From Burkholderiales bacterium (lineage in GTDB: Bacteria > Pseudomonadota > Gammaproteobacteria > Burkholderiales > SG8-41), in NCBI GenBank assembly GCA_030833315.1, contig JAURHM010000014.1, positions 1 to 56,392 of the forward strand: a stretch of 56,392 nt of DNA, read 5' to 3'. Positions within the stretch are counted from its first letter, which is position 1, and each line of letters opens with the position of its first letter. The notes under the pieces are model-generated. The model was given only the letters and a program-made list of their open reading frames with translations. It did no database searches and was not told the DNA's origin. Made by a program: the position numbers and the translations under genes. Shown one piece after another: positions 42,387-53,750 of this stretch.

Positions 42387-43268
42387 TCAAAAATTACCGG
42401 TAACGATGTTCTCCATGGCTTGGCGGTAGACATCGGACTCGCGCATGATCCTGGTGACATTGTGGCCGGCGCCCGGAATGACGGCAAACTTCGCGGTAAC
42501 CGCCCGTGCCGTCAGGGCAACGACATAGTCCCTTGCCAGCATCTGATCGGTGTTGTCGTCGAGTTCACCAGTGATCGCAATAACCTTGGTCGTCGCGGGC
42601 ACCTTGGACGAGTGATCCGACGGCGAAAGACTATTTCCCCATGCGCCACGGCGACGCATATTGCGCCAGCGAGAGACGTCGCAGGGGCAGGAAATCAACA
42701 GTGCCCGGTCAATCAAGCCAGCGTGTCGTCCGATGACAACGCCGGTCATCGCAGCACCACCGGAATGCCCGATCATCACCGTTTGCCGGGCCCTGTAATG
42801 GACTTTCAGCCTTGAAATGGCGTCGGCAACCGCATCGATGTTCTCGGCTGTGTAGAAGTCCTCCCTCAAGACTGCGCCATCGGAAGTACGATCGTCTTTT
42901 CCGGTAAAGCCGGGTCGAATCATGCCGATGGCAATCACGCCGTCCGTGGCAAGTGACTCGGCGATCGCATCGTGATACTCGGGCCGGCCACCACCCGATC
43001 CGTCCCCGTGCAGCACAACGACCAGAGTCGGCGACGGGCCTGCGGTCCGGGTACCGTATGCGCGGATGGCAAAGCAGAATTTATTGCCAATCACCCGTGC
43101 CTGCATGTCGGGGTTAGCACAGGCCTGTTTTTTCTCGTCACTGCTTTCGGCAAGCGCACCGCTCGTCGCCAAGGCGACTGCGAGCACGGTCAGGACGGCG
43201 CGTGTCAAAGCGGGGGGGCGGGTTATGGCAGGCCCCCTATTCTCCCGGCACCGGACACACGCAGACAC
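42387..43268 (-). CDS. Exported alpha/beta-hydrolase, esterase/depolymerase-like
   Basis: Secreted hydrolase of up to 293 residues. A hydrophobic signal segment (ALTRAVLTVLAVALATSG, ending ALA) follows an N-terminal stretch with three Cys and Arg residues that may not be translated. The oxyanion segment is LVVVLHGDGSGGG, the nucleophile elbow is MIGHSGGAAM, the acid lies in ITGELDDNTD and the His in IPGAGHNVTR. The overall plan resembles polyhydroxybutyrate depolymerase-like or dienelactone-hydrolase-like esterases. The GTG start at 43268 lies 3 bp after the alaS stop; a TTG at the signal segment is an alternative. The substrate is unknown. Confidence 0.75.
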   Translation of the reverse strand: MSACVRCRENRGPAITRPPALTRAVLTVLAVALATSGALAESSDEKKQACANPDMQARVIGNKFCFAIRAYGTRTAGPSPTLVVVLHGDGSGGGRPEYHDAIAESLATDGVIAIGMIRPGFTGKDDRTSDGAVLREDFYTAENIDAVADAISRLKVHYRARQTVMIGHSGGAAMTGVVIGRHAGLIDRALLISCPCDVSRWRNMRRRGAWGNSLSPSDHSSKVPATTKVIAITGELDDNTDQMLARDYVVALTARAVTAKFAVIPGAGHNVTRIMRESDVYRQAMENIVTGNF

Positions 43269-43271
43269 CGG

Positions 43272-45896
<2,625 letters not shown>

Positions 45897-46026
45897 TTAC
45901 GTAAGGCACAGATTTTAAACCAGTTTTGCCGTTGCATTCCGCACTGCAGCGACCGTATACCGGAAACCGTCGGATATCCGCGGTTCCAGGACCTTCCCGG
46001 GGCGGGCACCCCGGTTGTGGCGCCCC

Positions 46027-46128
46027 TTAGACTGCCAATAGCATCACGGTAATGGCCATGGCGCCGTAAAACACGCACTGATCGCGGTATTCGAGGGCTT
46101 TTTCCAACAACATCATCATCATGATCAT
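46027..46128 (-). CDS. 33-residue Met-rich single-helix membrane peptide
   Basis: Small gene starting 2 bp after the recX stop. The ATG is preceded by CGGAGAC, a good ribosome site 6 bp away that overlaps the end of recX. The peptide starts M-I-M-M-M-M-L-L-E-K-A-L-E-Y-R-D, then C-V-F-Y-G-A-M-A-I-T-V-M-L-L-A-V and stops: a short charged helix followed by a hydrophobic stretch long enough for one membrane pass. The run of ATG codons gives several alternative starts in the same frame. I know no family. It is probably co-translated with recX. The frame is clear; that it is expressed is inference. Confidence 0.6.
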   Translation of the reverse strand: MIMMMMLLEKALEYRDQCVFYGAMAITVMLLAV

Positions 46129-46130
46129 GA

Positions 46131-46619
46131 TTAGTCTCCGGTTTCTGTTCCCGCTTTTTTTCCTATTTCGCCGCGGCTCAATCCCCGCAGCAGCTTGGTA
46201 ATCACTTCACTGCTGAAACCCCTGCCCATCAGGAACCGGGCCTGCTTCGCCCGGTCCGCCGCATTCGCTGCCGTTTCGCGGAACTTCCTGCGCCATACGG
46301 CCAGCGCGTTTTCCAGTTCACTGTCCTTCAGCGTTGCCAGCGTACTGCTGACCACCTCTGCCGGCACGCCCTTCGCTTCAAGGTCCCGCCGGATACGCGC
46401 CGGGCCGTAACGCCCGCGCCGCGCATGCACCATCTGCTCCGCCGCACGAGTTTCGGATAACCAGCCGCGCTGCGAAAAGTCATCAAGGATCTGCGTCACT
46501 TCGTCTTCCGACTCAGCGTGCGGCGCAAGTAGCCGGCTCAATTCCTGCCGTGTGTACTCGCGCCGCGCCAAGTGCCTAAGTGCACGGACCCTGAGACTGG
46601 GTTCTTTGCTGTCCTGCAT
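46131..46619 (-). CDS. recX: RecA regulatory protein RecX
   Basis: RecX modulates RecA filament growth during recombination and the SOS response. The 162-residue protein is of usual length. Typical segments are RALRHLARREYTRQELSRLL, WLSETRAAEQMVHARRGRYG, the RIRRDLEAKGV repeat and ARFLMGRGFSSEVITKLLRG. All three-helix repeats are present. It lies 48 bp after recA on the same strand and is probably made by read-through from the recA promoter. A 33-codon peptide gene follows by 2 bp. Confidence 0.94.
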   Translation of the reverse strand: MQDSKEPSLRVRALRHLARREYTRQELSRLLAPHAESEDEVTQILDDFSQRGWLSETRAAEQMVHARRGRYGPARIRRDLEAKGVPAEVVSSTLATLKDSELENALAVWRRKFRETAANAADRAKQARFLMGRGFSSEVITKLLRGLSRGEIGKKAGTETGD

Positions 46620-46667
46620 GACGCCAGCCCTGTTGAGGATTCCGGTAGACCGGCGGGGTCTCGATTA

Positions 46668-47744
<1,077 letters not shown>

Positions 47745-47832
47745 GATGTCCTCGTTGTCCGGTGATTCGTTCAGTAAAAATTCAGAAGAAATTCGGGATT
47801 GCGTCTTGCGTTGCCTGCTGTTGATGGGACGC

Positions 47833-47861
47833 ATTATTACACAATCCGTCGAAAAGGTGAA
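47833..47861 (-). promoter_or_regulatory. recA promoter
   Basis: On the minus strand a -35-like TTCACC (47856-47861) and a -10 TAATAAT (47833-47839) are 16 bp apart, about 90 bp upstream of recA. A LexA-like box overlaps the -35 region. The -10 is strong, the -35 moderate. Confidence 0.6.
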
Positions 47862-47872
47862 TATTTATACAG
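47857..47872 (-). promoter_or_regulatory. Probable LexA (SOS) box of recA
   Basis: CTGTATAAATATTCAC on the minus strand matches 13 of 16 positions of the enterobacterial/betaproteobacterial SOS box CTGTATATATATACAG. The CTGT half is perfect, the second half is weaker. It overlaps the -35 region of the recA promoter, the usual position for repression. Confidence 0.6.
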
Positions 47873-47885
47873 TAGTGTGTATAAA
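47864..47885. repeat. Inverted repeat next to the recA promoter
   Basis: A perfect 8-bp inverted repeat, TTTATACA-N6-TGTATAAA, overlaps the upstream half of the LexA-like box and extends away from recA. Its orientation (ACA inside, TGT inside) differs from LexA boxes, so it may be a second operator. Confidence 0.55.
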
Positions 47886-47903
47886 GCCACCTATATTACT
47901 AAT

Positions 47904-47930
47904 AGTTCAATGATATCAATTACTTATTTA
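47904..47930 (-). repeat. AT-rich intergenic element, copy E
   Basis: Minus-strand block overlapping the cinA stop, reading AAGTAAATAAGTAATTGATA. It shares AAATAAGTWATTG with copies A and B but lacks the poly-T part, so it is the weakest member of the set. Confidence 0.35.
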
Positions 47931-48448
47931 CTTGCCGCGGCCGTCGGCAACAGCCTCAGCACGCCCTCCAGCGCAAAATGTACCGCCTGCCGTCGCACCG
48001 CCTCGCGGTCGCCGTTGAAGCATTTCAACGCACTTTTCGGTTCGCCGTTTTTGATGCTCCAGGCGAAACACACCGTACCCACCGGCTTTTCGGGTGTTCC
48101 GCCCGCGGGGCCGGCAGTACCGCTGACCGACACCGCGACCTGGGCATGGCTTTTGGCCAGTGCACCGACCACCATTTCGCACACGGTTTGCTCGGAAACC
48201 GCGCCGTGCGCACCCAGCGTTTCCTGGCTGACGCCGAGCATCTCGCGCTTGGAGATATAGGTATAGGTGACAAAGCCGCGCTCAAACCAGTTGGAGCTGC
48301 CGGGCACAGCCGTCAAGGCCTGCGCGATCCAGCCGCCGGTGCAGGACTCCGCCGTCGCCAGCATCAGCCCCTGCGCTTTCAGCGCCTCACCGACACGCGC
48401 CGCCAGTTCGAACAATACTGAATCATCTGCGAGATGTCTGTTGGGCAT
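47924..48448 (-). CDS. pncC: CinA C-terminal domain protein, NMN amidohydrolase (PncC)
   Basis: Nicotinamide-nucleotide amidase of 174 residues that converts NMN to nicotinate mononucleotide in NAD recycling. The start is the ATG at 48448 with GGGGA upstream; a longer reading frame overlaps pgpA without similarity. Motifs: LATAESCTGGWIAQALTAVPG with the catalytic Ser region (about residues 31-51), GSSNWFERGFVTYT, and VAVSVSGTAGPAGGTPEKPVG. It is the single-domain form, without the N-terminal MoaB-like domain of full CinA. It lies between pgpA and recA, as in most betaproteobacteria. Confidence 0.95.
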   Translation of the reverse strand: MPNRHLADDSVLFELAARVGEALKAQGLMLATAESCTGGWIAQALTAVPGSSNWFERGFVTYTYISKREMLGVSQETLGAHGAVSEQTVCEMVVGALAKSHAQVAVSVSGTAGPAGGTPEKPVGTVCFAWSIKNGEPKSALKCFNGDREAVRRQAVHFALEGVLRLLPTAAASK

Positions 48449-48462
48449 AACGAATCCCCTAG

Positions 48463-48954
48463 TTAACCCAGCACAGCGTAAGAGACGGCGATGATCAGCA
48501 GCGTGTATCCCGCTGCCAGCAGATCGTCCCACATCACGCCGAAACCGCTTTTGAGCATGCGGTCATAGTAACGAATTGGCGGCGGCTTCACGATATCGAA
48601 GAGGCGGAAGATCAGGAAGGCAAATGCCTGCCAGTAACCGGTCACCGGCACAAAAAACAGCACCAGCATGAACGCCACGGTCTCGTCCCACACCATGCCG
48701 CCATGGTCAGCCACGCCCAGAGCATGCCCGGTCACCGAACTGGCCCACACACCCAGCCAGAACAGCGCCACCACGATCAACAGAAAGGTCCACGGCGCCA
48801 CCAGCGGCACCAGCCAGTTGTACAGCGGCAGCGCGAGAAGCGTGCCCACCGTACCCGGCGCCACTGGCGACAGCCCGGCGCCGCCGCCAAAGGCGATGAA
48901 ATGGGCGGGATGGCGGAAGACAAAATACAGGCCGGGGCGGGTCAGTGTTTCCAT
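48463..48954 (-). CDS. pgpA: Phosphatidylglycerophosphatase A
   Basis: Inner-membrane phosphatase of 163 residues that dephosphorylates phosphatidylglycerophosphate to make phosphatidylglycerol. GGGAGLSPVAPGTVGTLLAL at about residues 23-42 and VWDETVAFMLVL, with the metal-binding Asp and Glu, are the family hallmarks. DIVKPPPIRYYDRMLKSGFG and VMWDDLLAAGY complete the active site. Four hydrophobic helices are visible. The length is normal. cinA starts 14 bp downstream; upstream the usual neighbour thiL is separated by an Hpt gene and a receiver gene. Confidence 0.96.
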   Translation of the reverse strand: METLTRPGLYFVFRHPAHFIAFGGGAGLSPVAPGTVGTLLALPLYNWLVPLVAPWTFLLIVVALFWLGVWASSVTGHALGVADHGGMVWDETVAFMLVLFFVPVTGYWQAFAFLIFRLFDIVKPPPIRYYDRMLKSGFGVMWDDLLAAGYTLLIIAVSYAVLG

Positions 48955-49035
48955 GGTGGGGCGGTTAATCGTTGCGGATGCGATGGATATAACATTAGCG
49001 CATATCCACTGCGAGCGCTTCCTGTCTAGTTGCCG

Positions 49036-49371
49036 CTAAGGTTGCCCAGCCACGGCATGACGCAATCGGTCAAGCAATTGCGTGATGTCACCCTGTGCTG
49101 CGGCATCGGGCGGCTGCGGCGCATCACGATTAGCTTGGAGCCGTGATTCCGCTGCTGCGGCGACCTCTCCGACAGCGGAAAAACCAAAGGTCGCCGCGGA
49201 ACCCGCAATCTTGTGCAAGACGCGGATGAGTTCCTCCATCCGTTGCGGCGTGTGCTCACCATGGATGATCTGCCCCCAAAGCGAATAAATACTCTCGATA
49301 CGCGACGGCAGGTCAGCGCAAAACTCCGCACTGAACGCAGCCATCATCTGCCGGAATTCATCATCACTCAT
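49036..49371 (-). CDS. Histidine phosphotransfer (Hpt) domain protein
   Basis: Stand-alone Hpt protein of 111 residues. The phospho-accepting His lies in VLHKIAGSAATFGF (about H53), the conserved H-K-x-x-G-x-x pattern of HPt helices. The surrounding four-helix bundle (FSAEFCADLPSRIESIYSLW, LRHAVAG) is complete. It would relay phosphate between receiver domains in a multistep phosphorelay. Its likely partner is the receiver protein encoded 33 bp upstream on the same strand. No histidine kinase is adjacent, so the kinase is elsewhere. Confidence 0.88.
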   Translation of the reverse strand: MSDDEFRQMMAAFSAEFCADLPSRIESIYSLWGQIIHGEHTPQRMEELIRVLHKIAGSAATFGFSAVGEVAAAAESRLQANRDAPQPPDAAAQGDITQLLDRLRHAVAGQP

Positions 49372-49404
49372 ACGGCAACAATGCGGTGACAGTAAAAACC
49401 GGCA

Positions 49405-50088
49405 TCATTCAACATGGCTCTGCCGGTCGAAGGGATTTTTCGAGATTCCCGGCACGGTCTTCACTGCTTCAATCAGCGCATCGGGCTGGAAAGGTTTGGT
49501 GATATAGCCGTTGGCTCCGCCGGCGAGCCCCTTGAACACGGCCTCACGCGTGGCCTTCGCGTTCAGCATCAACACCGGCACCGTTTTCAGCGTCGGGTGC
49601 TCACGGATTTTCATCAGGATATTGAACCCGTCAGCGTCGGGCAGCATGACGTCGAGCAGCACCAGGTCCGGCTGTGGCTGGCGGCTCAGTCCGGCTATGA
49701 TTTCATTGCGGTTGCCGGCAATCGTGGCGGAAAAACCTTCGAGTTCCAGACATTTTCTGGGGAATTTCGCCAGTGCCCCGTCGTCCTCGACTATCAGCAC
49801 CGACTCACCGCCGGTAGACTCCACCTGCGCGGTCACCTTCATCGCGATACGTACGTAATACCCTTGGCGCTGCAGGGTGGACACACCAGAAGCCGCTTCC
49901 GACTCCGCTTGGGTCAACGCCGACTCCAAAAGCTTTTTCTGTGACTCGCTGAAAAACTCGATGAACTCCGAGGACAGCGTCAACTGGTTGGCGGCGAGAT
50001 CGGCGTAACCGTCGCGCACCAGTTCGTTCATCGCGATCAGAAACTGTTCATCACCATCGGTGAATTTCGCCCGGCCCTTGAGAGCCAC
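49405..50088 (-). CDS. Receiver-domain protein with N-terminal helical domain
   Basis: Response regulator-like protein of 227 residues. The first 105 residues are a helical domain (TDGDEQFLIAMNELVRDGYA, LAANQLTLSSEFIEFFSESQ) with no recognised family. The receiver domain (about 110-220) has SVLIVEDDGALAKF, the phospho-site in LVLLDVMLPDADG and the Lys in YITKPFQPDA. The conserved Thr/Ser switch residue is Asn (VLMLNAKA). There is no DNA-binding domain. I place the start at the GTG at 50088, 1 bp after the thiL stop, instead of at an upstream codon deep inside thiL. It pairs with the Hpt gene downstream. Confidence 0.85.
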   Translation of the reverse strand: MALKGRAKFTDGDEQFLIAMNELVRDGYADLAANQLTLSSEFIEFFSESQKKLLESALTQAESEAASGVSTLQRQGYYVRIAMKVTAQVESTGGESVLIVEDDGALAKFPRKCLELEGFSATIAGNRNEIIAGLSRQPQPDLVLLDVMLPDADGFNILMKIREHPTLKTVPVLMLNAKATREAVFKGLAGGANGYITKPFQPDALIEAVKTVPGISKNPFDRQSHVE

Positions 50089-50089
50089 C

Positions 50090-51058
50090 CTAGCCGAAGT
50101 GATCAAAACCCTTTTGCCGCACCTCGAGCGGCAGACCGTCGCCATCGACAACCACCACGCTGCAAACACCCTCCGGTGCCCGGATCACACGTCCGATGCG
50201 TGTCACCGGGGTGCGTACTCGTGACGCGGCACGTTCCACTGCGGCACGCTTCGCCGGCGCGGCGGTAAAACACAGTTCGTAATCATCACCGCCGCCCAGC
50301 AGCGCCGCCTGCGCGACGGGGCGTTCAAGGTAACGCCGCAGCAGCGCCGACACCGGCAGCCGCTCCATCGCCACCACCGCTGCTACGCCGGAGCGCTCGC
50401 AGATGTGGCCGAGATCGGCAACTAGGCCATCCGATACATCAATCGCGCTGCGCGCTACCCCGCGCAGGGCCGTACCCAGGGCCACACGCGGCACCGGCCA
50501 GTCGAGGCGCTGCATGACACGCTTCAATTCGGCAGAATGCAGTTTGATGCGTTTGTTTTTTGCCGCCACCGCAAGCGCGGCATCACCCAGCGTGCCCGAC
50601 ACCCAGATGTCATCGCCGGGTTTCGCGCCGTCGCGACGCAAGACCTGGCGCGCCGGCACTTCACCGATGATCTGCACACAGAGATTCAGCGGTCCCTTGG
50701 TCGTATCGCCGCCGATCAGATCAACGCCATGCCGGCGGGCGAGTTTCATGAAACCCTGCGACAACGCCGCCACCCAACGCGCATCCGCCTTTGGCAGCGC
50801 AATACCCAGCGTCGCCCAGCGCGGCGCCGCACCCATCGCCGCCATATCCGACAGATTCACCGCGAGCGCCTTGTGCCCCACCGAGGCAGGATCGGCATCC
50901 ATGAAAAAGTGATGTCCGCCGACCAGCATGTCGGCGGCGACGGCCAATACCTGGCCGCTGGTTGGCTTGATTAATGCAGCGTCATCGCCGACACCGAGCA
51001 GCGTATGCGGCGTGGCGTGGGTGAAATGACTTTTGATGAGTTCGAATTCGGAGGGCAT
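50090..51058 (-). CDS. thiL: Thiamine-monophosphate kinase
   Basis: ThiL phosphorylates thiamine monophosphate to thiamine diphosphate, the last step of cofactor synthesis. The product has 322 residues from the ATG at 51058, with GGAG-like bases just upstream; the longer open frame has no family similarity. Motifs: LLGVGDDAALIKPTSGQ, the substrate loop ADMLVGGHHFF, NLSDMAAMGAAPRWATLGIA, GGDTTKGPLNLCV, SAIDVSDGLVADLGHI and GGGDDYELCFTA. All are intact. The stop is 1 bp before the receiver-domain gene start. Confidence 0.97.
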   Translation of the reverse strand: MPSEFELIKSHFTHATPHTLLGVGDDAALIKPTSGQVLAVAADMLVGGHHFFMDADPASVGHKALAVNLSDMAAMGAAPRWATLGIALPKADARWVAALSQGFMKLARRHGVDLIGGDTTKGPLNLCVQIIGEVPARQVLRRDGAKPGDDIWVSGTLGDAALAVAAKNKRIKLHSAELKRVMQRLDWPVPRVALGTALRGVARSAIDVSDGLVADLGHICERSGVAAVVAMERLPVSALLRRYLERPVAQAALLGGGDDYELCFTAAPAKRAAVERAASRVRTPVTRIGRVIRAPEGVCSVVVVDGDGLPLEVRQKGFDHFG

Positions 51059-51133
51059 GGCGTATTGTGCCCTTATATGATGTATCCCGCCGAGACGCGG
51101 CACGATCCGCGCCGGCGCCGTGGGAGAACAACG

Positions 51134-51436
51134 ATGATCCGGCTTGCAACCGCCCTGCTTGGAGCCCTGCTGATGACCGCCTGCGCTACCACACTACCCG
51201 TACCCCCCGCAGTCATCGCCGATCTCGCACCGAACGGCAAGCTGCGCGCAGGGATCAAGCTCCAGAACACACTGCTGAAAGCCAAAGGCCCGAACGGTGA
51301 ACCCAAAGGCGTTGCCGTAGAACGCGTGCGTGAACTGGCTCGGCGCCTGAACGTGCCACTGGAAATCATGCCATATACGTCAGCGGGCGCCACTGCAGGC
51401 GCCGCAAAACCGGCGTTTCCCGTGGTGCCGGCATGA
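51134..51436 (+). pseudogene. Truncated periplasmic amino-acid-type binding lipoprotein
   Basis: A 100-codon gene with a lipoprotein signal (MIRLATALLGALLMTAC, lipobox LMTAC) followed by the first lobe of a family 3 solute-binding protein: DLAPNGKLRAGIKLQNTLLK, GPNGEPKGVAVERVRELARR and LNVPLEIMPY. Normal members have 250-280 residues. Here similarity stops at TSAGATAGAAKP and the frame closes soon after. This is either a C-terminally truncated pseudogene or a small lipoprotein reusing the first lobe. The two genes beside it, thiL and the hydrolase, face other directions. The ATG has a GGGAGAA site. Confidence 0.65.
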
Positions 51437-51448
51437 GGCATGCCGCCT

Positions 51449-52531
51449 TTATTTGCAGAGAATGTCCGCCATCCAGTCCGCGGTCTGCGTCTGGAACATG
51501 TAACGCCGGTTGTTGGCGACATGGTTGCCGCCCTTGACGATCAGCAGCTTGCAGGGCCCCGACACTTCCGCGGCGATGCGTTCGGCATTGTGCGGCGGTG
51601 TCAGCTTGTCGAGTTCTCCGCCTACGACAAAAATCGGGCAGGTGATGTTTTTCGCGACGCCTTCCAGCGACAGCGTCTTGGCGTTCTCGCGCGCCGCAGC
51701 CATATCCTTCGCATGCGAACGCACGCGGAAAGCCTCTCGTGACAGCTCGTTGCGGCTGTCGAAAGTCTCCACCCAGCTGTAGGGGCCGGACAGCGAAATG
51801 CAGGCCTTGATGCGTTTCTCGAAAGCGACACTGCGCGCCGCGTAATAACCGCCCAGCGAAACGCCCCACAGGCCGATGCGCGCGGCATCGAGGTCATTCC
51901 GGCTGACCACATAATCGACCACGGCACTGGCCGCAACTTCATAGTCACCGCGGATCGGAATGTCGTATTCCGCTTCGCCCTGCCCCGGCCCGTCAAAGGA
52001 CAGCGTCGCCATGCCGCGGGCGAGGAAAATGTTTTCATAGACTTCGAGTTCTTCCTTGGTCGAATCCAGGCCTACGCACATGATCACCACCGGATGCGGC
52101 GCATTGCCGCCTGGCTTGCGCAGGATTCCGGCCAGGGTTTTACCCTGATACGGAATCTCCACGCGAAAACCGGGGTTCGGCAGCAGCGGCAGTGCCAGCT
52201 GGCGGCATTCGATGACCTTGAGGTGCACCGCTTTCATTTGCGGGATGTCGTGCACGAACATGAACTTGCCGAAGTGGTAGCAGATTGCCGCGCGATTGAG
52301 GTGTTCTCCGGCCGAGAGTTTATGGCCTTCTGCCAGCACCTTGCGGCCGATGCCCTCATGGATCTCGGCGCGTGCGCTCCATGCCGCACACCACTGGTCC
52401 CATCGGGAAATCCCCGCAGTGACTTCCTCGAAATCCGTCAGCGGAACGCCGCTCGACACGAAGCGCGGCGCCCAGTGGTGTATCGCGGTTTCAACATGCT
52501 TGTCCTTCGTATTCTGGCCTGCTGCTTGCAT
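51449..52531 (-). CDS. Alpha/beta hydrolase, FrsA/dienelactone-hydrolase-like
   Basis: Cytoplasmic hydrolase of 360 residues resembling 2,6-dihydropseudooxynicotine hydrolase and FrsA-like enzymes. An N-terminal helical domain (about residues 1-125) with YHFGKFMFVHDIPQMK precedes the hydrolase fold. FDGPGQGEAEYD, the nucleophile elbow GLWGVSLGGYYAARS (about S230), the acid in VVGGELDKLTPP and the His in KGGNHVANN form the active site. Such enzymes often cleave carbon-carbon or amide bonds in aromatic or heterocyclic degradation. It lies next to a VOC protein and three Bug binding proteins, a catabolic-looking context, but the substrate is unknown. Confidence 0.85.
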   Translation of the reverse strand: MQAAGQNTKDKHVETAIHHWAPRFVSSGVPLTDFEEVTAGISRWDQWCAAWSARAEIHEGIGRKVLAEGHKLSAGEHLNRAAICYHFGKFMFVHDIPQMKAVHLKVIECRQLALPLLPNPGFRVEIPYQGKTLAGILRKPGGNAPHPVVIMCVGLDSTKEELEVYENIFLARGMATLSFDGPGQGEAEYDIPIRGDYEVAASAVVDYVVSRNDLDAARIGLWGVSLGGYYAARSVAFEKRIKACISLSGPYSWVETFDSRNELSREAFRVRSHAKDMAAARENAKTLSLEGVAKNITCPIFVVGGELDKLTPPHNAERIAAEVSGPCKLLIVKGGNHVANNRRYMFQTQTADWMADILCK

Positions 52532-52643
52532 TGTTACAGTCCTTGTATCGTCAGTTCACAGTCCGTTTCAAATTGAATATCGGTCCCACGCGGATCGCAA
52601 TTCGCGCCCCGGCCAAAGCCTTGTCTTGAGAGGCAATGCGGTC

Positions 52644-53531
52644 TCACTCGGGCCCGACAAACCCGATATAAGCACCGCAGGTAAATTCCGGCGTCGCCAG
52701 CATCGCATGTTCGCCGTTGCTGCGGATGCCGCGTTTCGGAGGCGGCATGCCGTGTTCTTCCATCCAGCGCGCGGCCGCACCCATGCCGGTGGTCCGGTAC
52801 AGCGCCTGGAAGGGGCCCGGGCCGCGGCGTTCCAGCGCATCAGCTGCGGGGCCCGGCGCATAGGGTTGCACCACGCCAAGGCCGGTCGGTCCGATTTCAA
52901 AAATCGCCATATGTGACATCACCACCGTGCCCTTGTGCAGTTCGGGCTTTTCCATGCCCAGCACGCGGGCATACAACGCAGCCTCGGCCTCGGCGTCATT
53001 GCTGACGATATAACTGCGCTCCAGCTTGTAAACCCCATTCGGGTGCGCACCGGCGCCCGGCACCTGCGTGCGTCGTACATCCAGCGACGTCAGGTGCTGG
53101 ATGAAAAAGACGGGCAGCGGATTCTTTGCGCCGAGCACCGCGGTTTTCCAGCGCAGTTCGCGGCCATCCGCCATGCGGCGTCCGCCCTCCACCGCGTCGC
53201 CGACATCAATACCGCGACCGCGCATCGCCACGACATCGGCATCGAGATTGTCACTCTGCACAGCAATCTGACGGATGCCGCCGCCCTGCGCAATGAACGC
53301 ATCCAGGCTGCTTCCGCTGGCGCCTGACGCACGTGAAGCCTTGTATTCAGCAAGATCGCGAATGGCCAGCAGCTCAAGGTAGTCGCCGGTATTGAAGGCG
53401 ACGGCGTTATGCGTGCCGCGGCCCGGATGAATACCGGCGGCGTGCATGTTGAAACCCATTTTCGTGTATTGCGCAATGCCCTGCTGCAGATCGGGCACGG
53501 CGATGGTGACATGGTCGAGGCAGGTGAACAT
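52644..53531 (-). CDS. VOC-family (glyoxalase-like) protein
   Basis: Two-lobed vicinal-oxygen-chelate protein of 295 residues, glyoxalase/dioxygenase-like. The first lobe starts DHVTIAVPDLQQGIAQYTKM, with the metal-binding His in the first strand (LDHVT). The second lobe includes KLERSYIVSNDAEAEAALYA and a GMPPPKRGIRSNG loop. The pattern matches DUF-type Glyoxalase_3-like VOC proteins often found beside Bug binding proteins and hydrolases in Burkholderiales. I start at the ATG at 53531 (MFTCLDHV), since the longer open frame is basic and shares no similarity. Metal and substrate are unknown. Confidence 0.85.
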   Translation of the reverse strand: MFTCLDHVTIAVPDLQQGIAQYTKMGFNMHAAGIHPGRGTHNAVAFNTGDYLELLAIRDLAEYKASRASGASGSSLDAFIAQGGGIRQIAVQSDNLDADVVAMRGRGIDVGDAVEGGRRMADGRELRWKTAVLGAKNPLPVFFIQHLTSLDVRRTQVPGAGAHPNGVYKLERSYIVSNDAEAEAALYARVLGMEKPELHKGTVVMSHMAIFEIGPTGLGVVQPYAPGPAADALERRGPGPFQALYRTTGMGAAARWMEEHGMPPPKRGIRSNGEHAMLATPEFTCGAYIGFVGPE

Positions 53532-53750
53532 GAATACTCCGGCTTGATTCAGGAAAATCGGCGAACACTGCTTGAACCGCGACAGTGCTGTCCTGATCAG
53601 GAGACTGTATGCACGGGGAGCTGAGGCTAACACGGCACTCCCGCAATGTCATCGCGCCTCGCAACCGATACCGGGATGCGTCATCAGCCCGCCAGAGCCA
53701 AATTCGTGCAGAATGCTGGCCTTCCAAGCCCTTGAACGAAAACGCCCCTA
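53532..53750. other. Intergenic region between VOC gene and Bug genes
   Basis: A divergent promoter region of 219 bp. I see no clear operator, repeat or RNA structure in it. The Bug gene start is a GTG with no good ribosome site just before it, so its true start could lie a few codons further in. Confidence 0.5.

Noticed and set aside
49405-50169. Longer start of the receiver protein inside thiL
   Set aside because: It would overlap thiL by 80 bp with residues that resemble no family; the GTG after the thiL stop is more natural.
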